Positions 26,581 to 34,897 of a stretch of 64,000 bases of DNA are shown one piece after another (within the stretch, counting starts at the first letter, position 1; every line of letters begins with the position of its first letter). The translations under genes were made by a program, and so were the position numbers. Source of the stretch: Pandoraea nosoerga (GTDB taxonomy: Bacteria; Pseudomonadota; Gammaproteobacteria; Burkholderiales; Burkholderiaceae); NCBI RefSeq assembly GCF_902459585.1, contig NZ_CABPSC010000008.1:157792-221791 (forward strand). Direction: 5' to 3'. The notes beneath the pieces were generated by a model. That model saw only the letters and a list, made by a program, of their open reading frames with translations, searched no databases and was not told the DNA's origin.

Positions 26581-27624
26581 TTACAGCGCCGCAACGCGAT
26601 TGCGGCCGGCCTGTTTGGCGGCGTACAGCGCGCGGTCGGCGCGTTGCAGGACGCTGCCGAAATCGGCGTCGTCGGGCGCGAGGCTTCCCACGCCGATGCT
26701 CGCGGTAAAGCGCACCGGCCCGTGGGAGCCGGGCACGCTGGCGTTTCCGATGGCCGCCAGCACTCGCTCGGCCGCCTGCACGGCGCGAGGCGCGTCGGCT
26801 TCGGGCAGCAGCACCGCGAATTCCTCGCCGCCCAGGCGACCGATCGTCGTGCCCTTGCGCAGCGTGGCGCGCAGCACCAGCGTCAGTTCCACGATGACGC
26901 GATCGCCGGTGGCATGGCCCCACGTGTCGTTGACCGTCTTGAAGTGATCGATGTCGAGCATCAGCACGGACAGGCGCTGCCGCGGCGCACGCGAGGCGGC
27001 AAAGCGCTGTTCGGCCTGCATGAGAAACGCACGGCGATTGAGCACCCCGGTGAGAGCGTCGCGCATGGCCATGTCGCCGAGCACTTGGTTCGCGCGGCGC
27101 AGTTCGAGCGCGTCCACCACGAGCGCCGACAGATCGGCGAGCAGGGCGCGCTTTTCATCGTCGAGCGTGCGCGCGCGGCGGTCGATCACGCACAGCGTGC
27201 CCAGCCGGTGCCCTTCGGGCGTGCGCAGCGGCGCGCCGGCGTAGAAGCGGATGTTGGGCTCGCCGGTGACGAGTGGATTGTCGGCGAAGCGCCGATCGGC
27301 GCGCGCGTCGGGCACCACGAGCACCTCGTCGCCGAGAATGGCGTGTGCGCAGAACGCCATCGAGCGCGGCGTCTGCGCAGCGTCGAGGCCCTGCCGCGCC
27401 TTGAACCACTGGCGGGTTTCGTCGATCAGCGAAATGAGCGAGATGGGCGCGCCGACCACATACGAGGCGAGACGCACGATGCGCTCGAAGGCCGGCTCGG
27501 GCGCGGTGTCGAGAATTTCGTAGCGGCGCAGCGCGGCGAGGCGGGCCGCCTCTTCGTCCGGGGATGCGCCGTAGAGGTGTGCGGCGGGCGCGGCGTTCGG
27601 AGATGCGGCGGCGGATGCGGTCAT
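26581..27624 (-). CDS. GAF-GGDEF diguanylate cyclase
   Basis: From the ATG at 27624 the protein has 347 residues: a short Ala-rich leader, a GAF domain (about 35-170: RLAALRRYEILDTAPEPAFE, ISLIDETRQWFKARQGL, FCAHAIL, RFYAGAPL) and GGDEF (GGEEF at 265-269, LDIDHFKTVNDTWGH). It should synthesise c-di-GMP under control of the GAF ligand. The frame stays open upstream to an ATG at 27927 that overlaps the flavin reductase stop (ATGA), which would add 101 low-complexity residues; that start would imply translational coupling. Confidence 0.9.
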   Translation of the reverse strand: MTASAAASPNAAPAAHLYGASPDEEAARLAALRRYEILDTAPEPAFERIVRLASYVVGAPISLISLIDETRQWFKARQGLDAAQTPRSMAFCAHAILGDEVLVVPDARADRRFADNPLVTGEPNIRFYAGAPLRTPEGHRLGTLCVIDRRARTLDDEKRALLADLSALVVDALELRRANQVLGDMAMRDALTGVLNRRAFLMQAEQRFAASRAPRQRLSVLMLDIDHFKTVNDTWGHATGDRVIVELTLVLRATLRKGTTIGRLGGEEFAVLLPEADAPRAVQAAERVLAAIGNASVPGSHGPVRFTASIGVGSLAPDDADFGSVLQRADRALYAAKQAGRNRVAAL

Positions 27625-27923
27625 GTCGCGACGGATGGGCGAGGCCGGGCGGGTAGGCGACGGCAGTGCCGCCGACAGCGACCCGGACGGCGCGCCCGGC
27701 AGCTGGACGGCGCACGCGCACGGGGTGGCTGGCGCGGACGGTTTCGAGGCTAAGGCCGAGGGCGCCGGCGGCGTTGACGCACTGGCCGGCCCCCGATCGG
27801 GAACGGCGTCAATTCTGCCGTGCCGTCCGTCGCTTGGCAATTGCAATGGTGTGCCGGCGCTCATGCGCCACAACACGCGCGCCGCAGATGCCGGAGATGG
27901 CGGGGATGCGCCGGGCCCGTGAC

Positions 27924-28490
27924 TCATGCCCTGACTTCGAATGCGGCGCCGGTCTCGAAGAAGTTGCCGCCGGCGATGTAGTGAAGACTGCGCGGCACGC
28001 CCGGTTCGAATTGCCAGCGCCCGTCGCGAAACGCGCGCGGGTCGGCCCATGCTGCCACGACTTCGCCGAGGAACAGATCGTAGCGGTCCTGGTTGTGCGG
28101 CTCGGGAATCACACGGCATTCGAGCCACGCGAGACAGCCCTCGATGAGCGGCGCGCCGATGCGCGAGCCTTCGAACGCCTTCACGCCGGTGTCCGGCGCG
28201 AACTTGTCCACGTCGTGCCCCGAGACCGAGCCGACGGCGAGCGTCTCGCGCGCAATCGCGCGCGCCGGAACATTGAGCGAGAACTCGCCCGACGCTTCGA
28301 CGAGCTCGCGCGTGAGCGTATTGCGATCGATCACCACGGCGACCTTCGGCGGCGAGAAATCGAGCGGCATCGACCAGGCGGCGGCCATGACGTTGCGGCG
28401 CCCGTCGTGGGCGCTGCCCACGAGCACGGTCGGGCCGTGGTTGAGCAATCGGTAGGCTTTGGGCAATTCGACAGGCAGGCGTTCGGTCAT
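27924..28490 (-). CDS. Flavin reductase-like / FMN-binding split-barrel protein
   Basis: The 188-residue protein has the flavin reductase core: GPTVLVGSAHDGRRNVMAAAW, PLDFSPPKVAVVIDRNTLTRELVE, FSLNVPARAIA, and LAWLECRVI followed by LFLGEVVAAWAD. Such proteins bind FMN in a split barrel and reduce flavin for monooxygenases or act on their own. No monooxygenase is adjacent. Its stop overlaps a possible ATG of the diguanylate cyclase, so the two may be co-transcribed. Confidence 0.88.
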   Translation of the reverse strand: MTERLPVELPKAYRLLNHGPTVLVGSAHDGRRNVMAAAWSMPLDFSPPKVAVVIDRNTLTRELVEASGEFSLNVPARAIARETLAVGSVSGHDVDKFAPDTGVKAFEGSRIGAPLIEGCLAWLECRVIPEPHNQDRYDLFLGEVVAAWADPRAFRDGRWQFEPGVPRSLHYIAGGNFFETGAAFEVRA

Positions 28491-28739
28491 GTCAGGCACT
28501 CGGAGAACGTAGCGTGATGGAAGCGATGCCGTCGCTCGGCCGTTCGGCGTCGAGCGCGATGGCGGGCGATTCATCATAGCGCGGCTTGCGTCGTTTTGAG
28601 GGTCGCGCCGCTCGCGCATGGCTGCCGATTTCCGGTAATGCCCCGTCAAGCGGGACGCGGCGGGGACCATGGCGCGTCGAGGCGCCTTCGTATGTGCGAG
28701 TGCAGGACGCCGCATGATCACCCGTGCCTGGAGGCGTCG

Positions 28740-28771
28740 AAAAAGGCGGCCCGCAGGGTGAGCCGCGGGCC
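28740..28771 (-). terminator. Orphan intrinsic terminator in the 28491-28999 gap
   Basis: Read leftwards, GGCCCGC (28771-28765), a 10-nt loop and GCGGGCC (28754-28748) are followed by GCC and T5. No accepted gene ends just before it; the only candidate is a broken reading frame of about 36 codons at 28807-28918 (see findings). Nothing else is supported in this 509-bp gap. Confidence 0.65.
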
Positions 28772-28999
28772 GTACAAACGGCACGGTGCGGGGAGCGCGT
28801 GCCGGATCAGATGTGCGCGAAGTATTCCATGGCTTCGTCCCAGTCCGGTCCCCATCGCCGCGATGTGCGCGCACCGGGCAGACGGTTCGCCGTTCGCTTG
28901 AAGTAACATTGCGCTCATGCGACAGCCACGACGGCCGCCACATCCGGCAGCGCATGCCGGGCCCCACAGGCGCCGCCAACCCGGGACTGGAGACAACTC

Positions 29000-29638
29000 A
29001 TGACGACCGATCGACGCATCACGTTCTATCACGCGCCCAACACCCGCTCGTCGGGCGTATTGGTACTGCTCGACGAGCTCCAGGCCGAGCACGATCTGCA
29101 TCTGCTGCGCTTTGCCACCGGCGAGCAGCGCGGCTCGGAGTATCTCGAGATCAATCCGATGGGCAAGGTGCCCGCGATTCGTCACGGCGACGCCGTCATC
29201 ACCGAGCAAGCCGCGGTCTACATGTATCTGGCCGAGCTGTATCCGGAGAAGGGGCTCTCGCCGGCGCCGGGCGATCCCAGGCGCGGGCCGTATCTGCGCT
29301 GGATGGTGTACTACGGCTCGTGTGTCGAGCCGGCCGTGGTCGACAGGTCGCTCGGGCGCGAGGGCGCCGAGCGCTCGCGTTCACCGTATGGCGATTACGA
29401 TTCGGTCATGTGGACGCTGGAGCGGCACCTGTCGCAGGAGGCCGGGCCGTGGTGGCTCGGCGAGTCGTTTACCGCGGCCGACGCCCTGTGGGGCAACGCG
29501 ATGCACTTTCTCACGCAGTTCAGACTCGTGCCGGAAACGCCGGCGGTGAAGGGGTACGTCGAGCGCTTTCGCGCGCGCGATTCGTTCGTGCGCGCGCAGC
29601 AGCGCGACGCGGAGCTGGCCAGGCGTCTGGCAGCGTGA
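29000..29638 (+). CDS. Glutathione S-transferase family protein
   Basis: The 212-residue protein has the thioredoxin-like N-domain (ITFYHAPNTRSSGVLVLLDEL, NPMGKVPAIRHGDAVITEQAAV with the glutathione-binding cis-Pro and Glu-x-Ala) and the helical C-domain (WWLGESFTAADALWG). The active residue near NTRSS suggests a Ser- or Cys-type class rather than Tyr. It probably conjugates or reduces small electrophiles in the cytoplasm. The ATG at 29000 lies about 20 bp after weak ribosome-site sequence. Confidence 0.93.
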   Translation: MTTDRRITFYHAPNTRSSGVLVLLDELQAEHDLHLLRFATGEQRGSEYLEINPMGKVPAIRHGDAVITEQAAVYMYLAELYPEKGLSPAPGDPRRGPYLRWMVYYGSCVEPAVVDRSLGREGAERSRSPYGDYDSVMWTLERHLSQEAGPWWLGESFTAADALWGNAMHFLTQFRLVPETPAVKGYVERFRARDSFVRAQQRDAELARRLAA

Positions 29639-29710
29639 GTCAGCGCGCTACGGCGAGTGGTCGCCGACCGGAATCCTCACACCCGCTCGCGGCTTGCCGC
29701 CGGCGAAGGC

Positions 29711-30187
29711 TCACACCTCGATCGTGTCGACGACCGGCTCGCACTCGATCGGAAAATTGACCGAGTTCGCAACGTAGCACTTCTCGTGTGCCTTGTGATG
29801 GAGCGCTTCGGCAAGCGCCACGTCGCCGCCTGCGCGAATGCTTACGTGCGGATGCAGGACGATCTTCGTGAAGCGGCCCCCGGCGGCCGTGTCGAGCATG
29901 GTGCCGACGGCCTCGTCGCGATAGCGTTCCACGACGATGCCTGCGTCCGAGCATAGATGCAGGTACCAGAGCTTGTGGCATGCGCTCGCGGAGGCGACCA
30001 GCAGGTCTTCCGGATTCCAGCGCGACGCGTCGCCGCGAAACGCCGGATCGGCCGAGCCGGGAATGGACGGTTTGCCGCAGGCGCGAATTTCGTGATTGCG
30101 CCCGTATGCGCGGTAGCCCGACGTGCCGCTGCCTTCGTTGCCGGTCCACTCGACGTCGATCCGGTACTCGTGTTCGCCTGATGCCAT
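29711..30187 (-). CDS. OsmC/Ohr-family peroxiredoxin-like protein
   Basis: The 158-residue protein has the paired redox cysteines of the family at Cys70 (ASASACHKLWYL) and Cys137 (HEKCYVANSV), with the typical NPEDLLVASASACH and HHKAHEKCYVANSVN contexts. It resembles the YhfA/OsmC branch. OsmC/Ohr proteins reduce organic peroxides with dithiol donors. A GGAGA site lies 8 bp before the ATG. It is convergent with the glutathione transferase gene. Confidence 0.92.
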   Translation of the reverse strand: MASGEHEYRIDVEWTGNEGSGTSGYRAYGRNHEIRACGKPSIPGSADPAFRGDASRWNPEDLLVASASACHKLWYLHLCSDAGIVVERYRDEAVGTMLDTAAGGRFTKIVLHPHVSIRAGGDVALAEALHHKAHEKCYVANSVNFPIECEPVVDTIEV

Positions 30188-30221
30188 GAATCGTCTCCGC
30201 AAAGGGGGGGCGCGAGCCCGC

Positions 30222-30299
30222 TGAGATGCATTGAGGTGCATTGAGGCGCGCGCCTGAGGTGTCTGAAGCGCCTGAAGCGCCTGAAGCGGGAAGCGGGAA
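30222..30299. repeat. Degenerate 9-10 bp tandem repeats (TGARGYGCMT/TGAAGCGCC)
   Basis: TGAGATGCAT and TGAGGTGCAT are followed by TGAGG units, then TGAAGCGCC twice, TGAAGCGGG and a GCGGGAA duplication. The array fills the gap between the OsmC-like gene and the IclR gene's 3' end and lies upstream of the OsmC-like start. Confidence 0.75.
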
Positions 30300-30395
30300 G
30301 GGCATTCGCCGCTGGGCCCGCCGCGTATTCTCGCAGCACCGCGCGCGGGTCGCTCGCCATTTTCGGCTGTCATTACGTCATTGCGCCGGATCGCG

Positions 30396-31256
30396 TCAGG
30401 CGAGCGGTTCGGTCGTGAGCGCGCGCGTGAGGCCATGCATCGGGCGGCGCATGGCAACGTCGAACGGGTTGGTCTGCGGCCCGATCAGCTCCGCCTGCCG
30501 ACGCAGCAATTCCACCACCATCGGCAGCCGGTCCGGCGTGAGCCGCGCCGCGAGCGTGCCTACGCTCAGGGCGGCGAGCGCATGCCCCGTGCGGTCGAAA
30601 ATCGGCACGGCCACGCCGGCCATGCCCTCGAGCACGCCGCTGTTGCTGCCTGCATAACCGAGTTGCCGCACACGCTCGATCTCCGTGCGCAGGTACACCT
30701 CGTCGAGCACGCCGTAGCCCCGCAGGCGCGGCACATTGAAGCGAATGATCTCCTCTCGCTCGGCTTCCGGCAGGAACGCCAGGATTGCAAGGCTGCCCTG
30801 GCCGACGCCAAGCGCCACGCGCCCGCCGATGTCGCCGGTAAACGAGCGGATCGGGAAGGGGCCTTCGCACATGTCGAGGCACACGGCGTCGAAGCTGCTG
30901 CGCACCAGCAGGAAAATCGTGTCGCCCAGGCTCGCGCACAGGCGCAGCAAGGAGGGGCGGCACAGCGTGCGCATGCCGCTCGGATTGCCGGCCTGCGCGG
31001 CCATGGCAAAGAACTCGACGCTCAGGCGGTAGCGTTTCGTCGTCTCGTCCTGCTCCACGACCTGTTCCGCCATGAGCGCGTGGAGGATGCGGTGTACCGT
31101 GGCCTGGCTCAGCCCCACCGCCTTGGCGATGTGCGTGACGCGTTCGCCTTCGGGTTTGGCGGCGCCCAGCGCCCGGATGACGGCAAAGGTGCGCTGCAGA
31201 ATGCCCGCCCCTGCGGCGTCCGAAGTCGCCGCGCGGGAAGAATCGGAGGTGTTCAT
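30396..31256 (-). CDS. IclR-family transcriptional regulator
   Basis: The 286-residue protein has the winged-helix domain (residues about 20-85: LQRTFAVIRALGAA, THIAKAVGLSQATVHRILHALM) and the IclR effector-binding domain (LRLCASLGDTIFLLVRSSFDAVCLDM, RVALGVGQGSLAILAFLP, GVAVPIFDRTGHALAALSV). The start MNTSDSS is favoured because translation further upstream enters the operator region. It is divergent from the ABC-transporter/dehydrogenase operon over 295 bp and is its likely regulator, with the operon's substrate as ligand. Confidence 0.93.
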   Translation of the reverse strand: MNTSDSSRAATSDAAGAGILQRTFAVIRALGAAKPEGERVTHIAKAVGLSQATVHRILHALMAEQVVEQDETTKRYRLSVEFFAMAAQAGNPSGMRTLCRPSLLRLCASLGDTIFLLVRSSFDAVCLDMCEGPFPIRSFTGDIGGRVALGVGQGSLAILAFLPEAEREEIIRFNVPRLRGYGVLDEVYLRTEIERVRQLGYAGSNSGVLEGMAGVAVPIFDRTGHALAALSVGTLAARLTPDRLPMVVELLRRQAELIGPQTNPFDVAMRRPMHGLTRALTTEPLA

Positions 31257-31268
31257 TGTTGTCTCTAA

Positions 31269-31287
31269 TATTCCGTCAAACGAAATA
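31269..31287. promoter_or_regulatory. Putative IclR operator, copy 1
   Basis: TATTCCGT-CAA-ACGAAATA is a near-perfect inverted repeat (one mismatched pair per arm) 12 bp upstream of the IclR ATG. Its core TTCCGTCAAACGAAATA (31271-31287) recurs with 15/17 identities at 31422-31438. A site so close to the start suggests autoregulation. Confidence 0.55.
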
Positions 31288-31418
31288 CTAGCGTAAGCCG
31301 GTGATGCTTGAAAACCGCCGTGATGACGAGCAATGCGGGAAAACATCCAGTATTTGCTAGTGGTTAGGGATTATCCCGAGACGGTGGCGCGAAATGAAAT
31401 CACCGGGTCGGTCGCGAT

Positions 31419-31448
31419 ATGTTCCGCCAAAAGAAATAATCGGAACAT
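31419..31448. promoter_or_regulatory. Putative IclR operator, copy 2, inside a longer inverted repeat
   Basis: TTCCGCCAAAAGAAATA (31422-31438) matches copy 1 at 15 of 17 positions. It also sits inside a perfect 8-bp inverted repeat, ATGTTCCG (31419-31426) and CGGAACAT (31441-31448). It lies 104 bp before the first gene of the operon. Confidence 0.55.
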
Positions 31449-31551
31449 TTATCTCGTTACATGGAATCCTTGTCTTGCGGCGCGCAATTTGGCTGGCTAC
31501 TGTTCGTGCAATTGCATTGGTTGCGGTGCGCAGGCGCCCGAAGGTAGCGAC

Positions 31552-32661
31552 ATGTCTTTTCTGACTTTGACGGATGTTTCCAAGACGTTCGGCGACTTGC
31601 ACGCCGTCTCCAACGTCAATCTTTCGGTGGAGAAGGGGGAGTTCGTCTCGCTGCTCGGCCCGTCGGGCTGTGGCAAGACGACGACCCTGCAGATGATCGC
31701 GGGGTTCGTCGAGACCACCACGGGCCGCATTACGCTCGACGGACGCGACATCACGCACATGCGGCCCAACAAGCGTGGTCTGGGCATCGTGTTCCAGAGC
31801 TACGCGCTGTTCCCGCACATGACGGTCGCCGATAACGTCGGCTTTGGTCTGGAGATGCGCGGCGTGCAGAAGTCCGAGCGGCAGGATCGCATTCGCGAGG
31901 CGCTCGCGCTCGTGCGGCTCGACAAGCTCGGCCATCGCTTTCCGCGCGAGCTCTCTGGCGGCCAGCGTCAGCGCGTGGCGATCGCGCGCGCGGTCGTGAT
32001 CGCGCCGCCCGTGCTGCTGCTCGACGAGCCGATGTCCAACCTCGACGCGAAGCTGCGCGAGGACATGCAGTTCGAGCTGCGCGCCATCCAGCGCAAGATC
32101 GGCACGACCACGATCATGGTCACGCATGACCAGTCCGAAGCGCTCTCGATCAGCGATCGCGTCGTGGTCATGGAGGCCGGGCGCATCACCCAGGTCGATA
32201 CGCCGTACCGCGCCTACGAGCGCCCCGAGACGGCATTCGTCTCGCAGTTCATCGGCAAGGCCAATATGCTGTCCGGCCGTGTGGCCGCGCGCGACGGCGA
32301 CCATCTGCACGTCGAATTCGGCTCGCAGCGCGCGCAGCTCACGCAGCGTGCGAGGCTCGCCGATCTTTCGGCGCATGAGCGCAACGCCGCCGTGGGCGAT
32401 GCCATCACGCTGTGCCTGCGTCCGGAGAAGGTGCGCCTGTGCGAGCCCTCGGCAGGGCGCGTGCCGGCCACCGTCACGAGCCGCTTTTTCCTCGGCAGCC
32501 AGTGGCTGTACCGCGTGGACAGCGCGCTGGGCGAAGTGCTCGTGTGCTGCCAGAACGAGGGCGGCGAGCCGCTGAGCGAAGGCGCGTCGGTCGGCCTCGA
32601 CTGGCAGCCCGAAGCCGTGCGCTTCATTTGGCCGAACGCCGGGGAGCGCGCGCATGGCTGA
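31552..32661 (+). CDS. ABC transporter ATP-binding protein (PotA-like)
   Basis: The 369-residue ATPase has Walker A GPSGCGKTT at 36-44, the signature LSGGQRQRVAIARA, Walker B LLLDEPMSNLDAKLRE, the switch His in MVTHDQSEAL and a C-terminal TOBE domain (ITLCLRPEKVRL), the layout of spermidine/putrescine and related importers. The ATG at 31552 follows AAGGTAG; an earlier in-frame start is not conserved in type. It energises the importer made with the next two genes and the binding protein at 37604. It overlaps the first permease gene by 8 bp. Confidence 0.93.
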   Translation: MSFLTLTDVSKTFGDLHAVSNVNLSVEKGEFVSLLGPSGCGKTTTLQMIAGFVETTTGRITLDGRDITHMRPNKRGLGIVFQSYALFPHMTVADNVGFGLEMRGVQKSERQDRIREALALVRLDKLGHRFPRELSGGQRQRVAIARAVVIAPPVLLLDEPMSNLDAKLREDMQFELRAIQRKIGTTTIMVTHDQSEALSISDRVVVMEAGRITQVDTPYRAYERPETAFVSQFIGKANMLSGRVAARDGDHLHVEFGSQRAQLTQRARLADLSAHERNAAVGDAITLCLRPEKVRLCEPSAGRVPATVTSRFFLGSQWLYRVDSALGEVLVCCQNEGGEPLSEGASVGLDWQPEAVRFIWPNAGERAHG

Positions 32662-33568
32662 GACACTGCCAGTGAGCGCCGCCGACAACGCGCGCCGCAC
32701 CCCGGACACCCGCGCCCCGTGGCACGCGTATCTCCCGATGTGGCTCATGAGCGCGCCGGCCATGCTGCTGTTCGTGGCGCTGGTGCTCATTCCGCTGCTC
32801 ATGACGCTCGCGCTCACGTTCTACCAGTTCGATCCTGCGAGCGGCCCGATCGCGGCCTTCCAGTTCGGCAACTACAGGGAAGTGCTGTTCGATGCGTATT
32901 TCCACACGATCTTTGTACGCACTTTCGGCATCTCGCTCACGGTCACGGCGGTGTGCGCGGTGGTGGGAACGTTCGAGGCCTATGTCCTCTCGCGCATGGG
33001 CGACCCATGGCGCTCGCTGTTCCTGCTGGTGATTCTCTCCCCGCTGCTCGTGTCCATCGTCGTGCGCGCGTTCGGCTGGAGCATGCTGCTGAGCTCGGGC
33101 GGCCTGATCAATCAGGCCTTCGCGCTCGCCGGCATGGGGCCGTACAAGATGGAGTACACGAACTTCGCCATCGTCGTGGCGCTCGTGCATGTGATGCTGC
33201 CGTTCATGGTCATTCCGGTGTGGACGACGCTGCAGCGGCTCGATCCGCAGACCGAGAACGCCGCGCTGTCGCTCATGGCCTCGCCGGCGACCACGCTGCG
33301 CCGCATCGTGTTGCCGCAGCTCGTGCCCGGGATTCTGTCTGGCAGCCTGATGGTGTTCGGGCTGTCGGCAAGCGCCTTCGCGATTCCGAGCCTGCTCGGT
33401 GGGCGTCGTCTGAAGGTCGCGGCCACAGCCGTCTACGACCAGTTCCTAAGTTCGCTGAACTGGCCGCTGGGCGCGACCATCGCCGTGCTGCTGCTCATCG
33501 CAAACCTGATCGTGATGCTGACGTACTACCGCCTGCTCGAGCGCCGCTATTCGCGCAGCATGGGGTAA
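32654..33568 (+). CDS. ABC transporter permease (PotB-like)
   Basis: The 304-residue protein has six membrane helices, starting with MLLFVALVLIPLLMTLALTFY, and the EAA loop region (ENAALSLMASPATTLRRIVLPQLVPGI) through which the ATPase contacts the permease. A large periplasmic loop after helix 1 is typical of the B-type subunit of polyamine-family importers. It overlaps the ATPase gene, showing coupled translation. Confidence 0.93.
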   Translation: MAETLPVSAADNARRTPDTRAPWHAYLPMWLMSAPAMLLFVALVLIPLLMTLALTFYQFDPASGPIAAFQFGNYREVLFDAYFHTIFVRTFGISLTVTAVCAVVGTFEAYVLSRMGDPWRSLFLLVILSPLLVSIVVRAFGWSMLLSSGGLINQAFALAGMGPYKMEYTNFAIVVALVHVMLPFMVIPVWTTLQRLDPQTENAALSLMASPATTLRRIVLPQLVPGILSGSLMVFGLSASAFAIPSLLGGRRLKVAATAVYDQFLSSLNWPLGATIAVLLLIANLIVMLTYYRLLERRYSRSMG

Positions 33569-33616
33569 GGCCGGCCGTCGCTCACCGTACTCACTGCACC
33601 GCACCGAATCGCCATC

Positions 33617-34411
33617 ATGCGTAAAAACAGTCCTCTGGCGCTCGCGTTTCACTCGCTCGTCATTCTCTTCGTCCTCGCGCCGATGATCATCGTGGTGCTG
33701 GTCGCGTTCACGCCGGAGCAGACGCTCTCGCTGCCCACGCGCGGCCTGTCGCTGCGCTGGTTTCGCGCGATTCTCGACTTCCCGGATTTCATTGCCTCGT
33801 TCTTCACCAGCGTGAAGCTCGCGTTCCTGTCGGCCACGCTCTCGCTCGCGATCGCGCTGCCCGCGGCGCTCGCCATTGGCCGGGCGCGCTTTCCGGGGCG
33901 CGACTTCCTCAACGCTTTGCTGCTCTCGCCGCTGGTCATTCCCGGGCTGGTGCTCGGCATTGCACTACTGCGCTTTTTCGCCATGCTGGGCGTGACCGGC
34001 TCGTTCGGTGCGCTGATCTTCGCGCACATGATCGTGGTGACGCCGTTCATCATGCGGCTCGTGCTCGCGTCGATCAGCGGGCTCGATCGCAGCGTCGAAC
34101 ACGCGGCGGCCTCGCTGGGTGCGGGCGCCTGGACCACCTTCCGGCGCGTGACCATGCCGATGATCCTGCCGGGCATCACCGGCGGGTGGCTGCTTGCCTT
34201 CATCAACAGCTTCGACGAACTCACGATGTCGGTCTTCATCACGTCGCCGCAAACGGTCACGCTGCCCGTGCGCATGTACATGTACGCGACCGAATCGATC
34301 GACCCGATGATGGCGTCCGTCTCGGCGCTGGTCATCGCCATCACGCTCGGCGCGATGCTGCTGCTCGACCGTGTCTACGGGCTGAACCGCATTCTCATCG
34401 GCCAGCACTGA
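33617..34411 (+). CDS. ABC transporter permease (PotC-like)
   Basis: The 264-residue protein has six membrane helices and the EAA loop (VEHAAASLGAGAWTTFRRVTMPMILPG). The short N-terminus and GLSLRWFRAILDFPDFIASFFTSVKLAF match C-type permeases of the PotABCD class. It pairs with the preceding permease to form the membrane channel. The (2Fe-2S) gene follows after 24 bp in the same operon. Confidence 0.93.
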   Translation: MRKNSPLALAFHSLVILFVLAPMIIVVLVAFTPEQTLSLPTRGLSLRWFRAILDFPDFIASFFTSVKLAFLSATLSLAIALPAALAIGRARFPGRDFLNALLLSPLVIPGLVLGIALLRFFAMLGVTGSFGALIFAHMIVVTPFIMRLVLASISGLDRSVEHAAASLGAGAWTTFRRVTMPMILPGITGGWLLAFINSFDELTMSVFITSPQTVTLPVRMYMYATESIDPMMASVSALVIAITLGAMLLLDRVYGLNRILIGQH

Positions 34412-34435
34412 TCGCGCGCGCAAAGAAAGATACTC

Positions 34436-34897
34436 ATGTCACGCCTTACCCGAACCCCGCAAGATCCGAGCGCGCAGGGGCGTCCGCAACTGGCGCGTCT
34501 GGCGGAAACCTCACGGGCGCCTCTCACGTTTTATCTCGACGGCGTGCCGGTGCAGGCGCTCGCGGGCGACACGCTGCTCACGGCCATTCTCACGCACCAG
34601 CGCCACGTGCGCGTGAGCGAGTTCAGCGGGGCGCCGCGCGCCGGTTTTTGCCTGATCGGCGCATGCCAGGACTGCTGGGTGCGCTGCGAGTCTGCGCCGA
34701 TGCCGGGCGGCCAGGCGCAGCTCGCGCGTTTGCGCGCCTGCTCGACGCTCGTGCAACCCGGCATGCGGATCGTGACGCAAGCTGCCGAGACGGCCCCATC
34801 CGCAGGACCTGCCGAATCCACCGCAGCGGCCGGACCGGACGCGTTCGTCGACGCCTCGACACCAGCCACGCCGACGCCGGGAGCGCCGCATGCCTGA
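34436..34897 (+). CDS. (2Fe-2S) ferredoxin-like subunit of a heteromeric dehydrogenase (HcnA/OoxC type)
   Basis: The 153-residue protein has a plant-ferredoxin-like fold with cluster cysteines at about 72, 77, 80 and 102 (FCLIGACQDCWV, RACSTLV), as in the small subunit of HcnABC-type, octopine-oxidase and D-hydroxyproline dehydrogenase complexes. It passes electrons between the two flavoprotein subunits encoded next. The Ala/Pro-rich C-terminal tail (about 35 residues) lies beyond the usual fold. It overlaps the next gene by 8 bp. Confidence 0.88.
   Translation: MSRLTRTPQDPSAQGRPQLARLAETSRAPLTFYLDGVPVQALAGDTLLTAILTHQRHVRVSEFSGAPRAGFCLIGACQDCWVRCESAPMPGGQAQLARLRACSTLVQPGMRIVTQAAETAPSAGPAESTAAAGPDAFVDASTPATPTPGAPHA

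Noticed and set aside
28750-28918. Frame starting MSAMLLQANG on the minus strand at 28918
   Set aside because: It runs through the terminator hairpin and is basic low-complexity sequence; the alternative frame ending at 28807 looks more protein-like but lacks a start.
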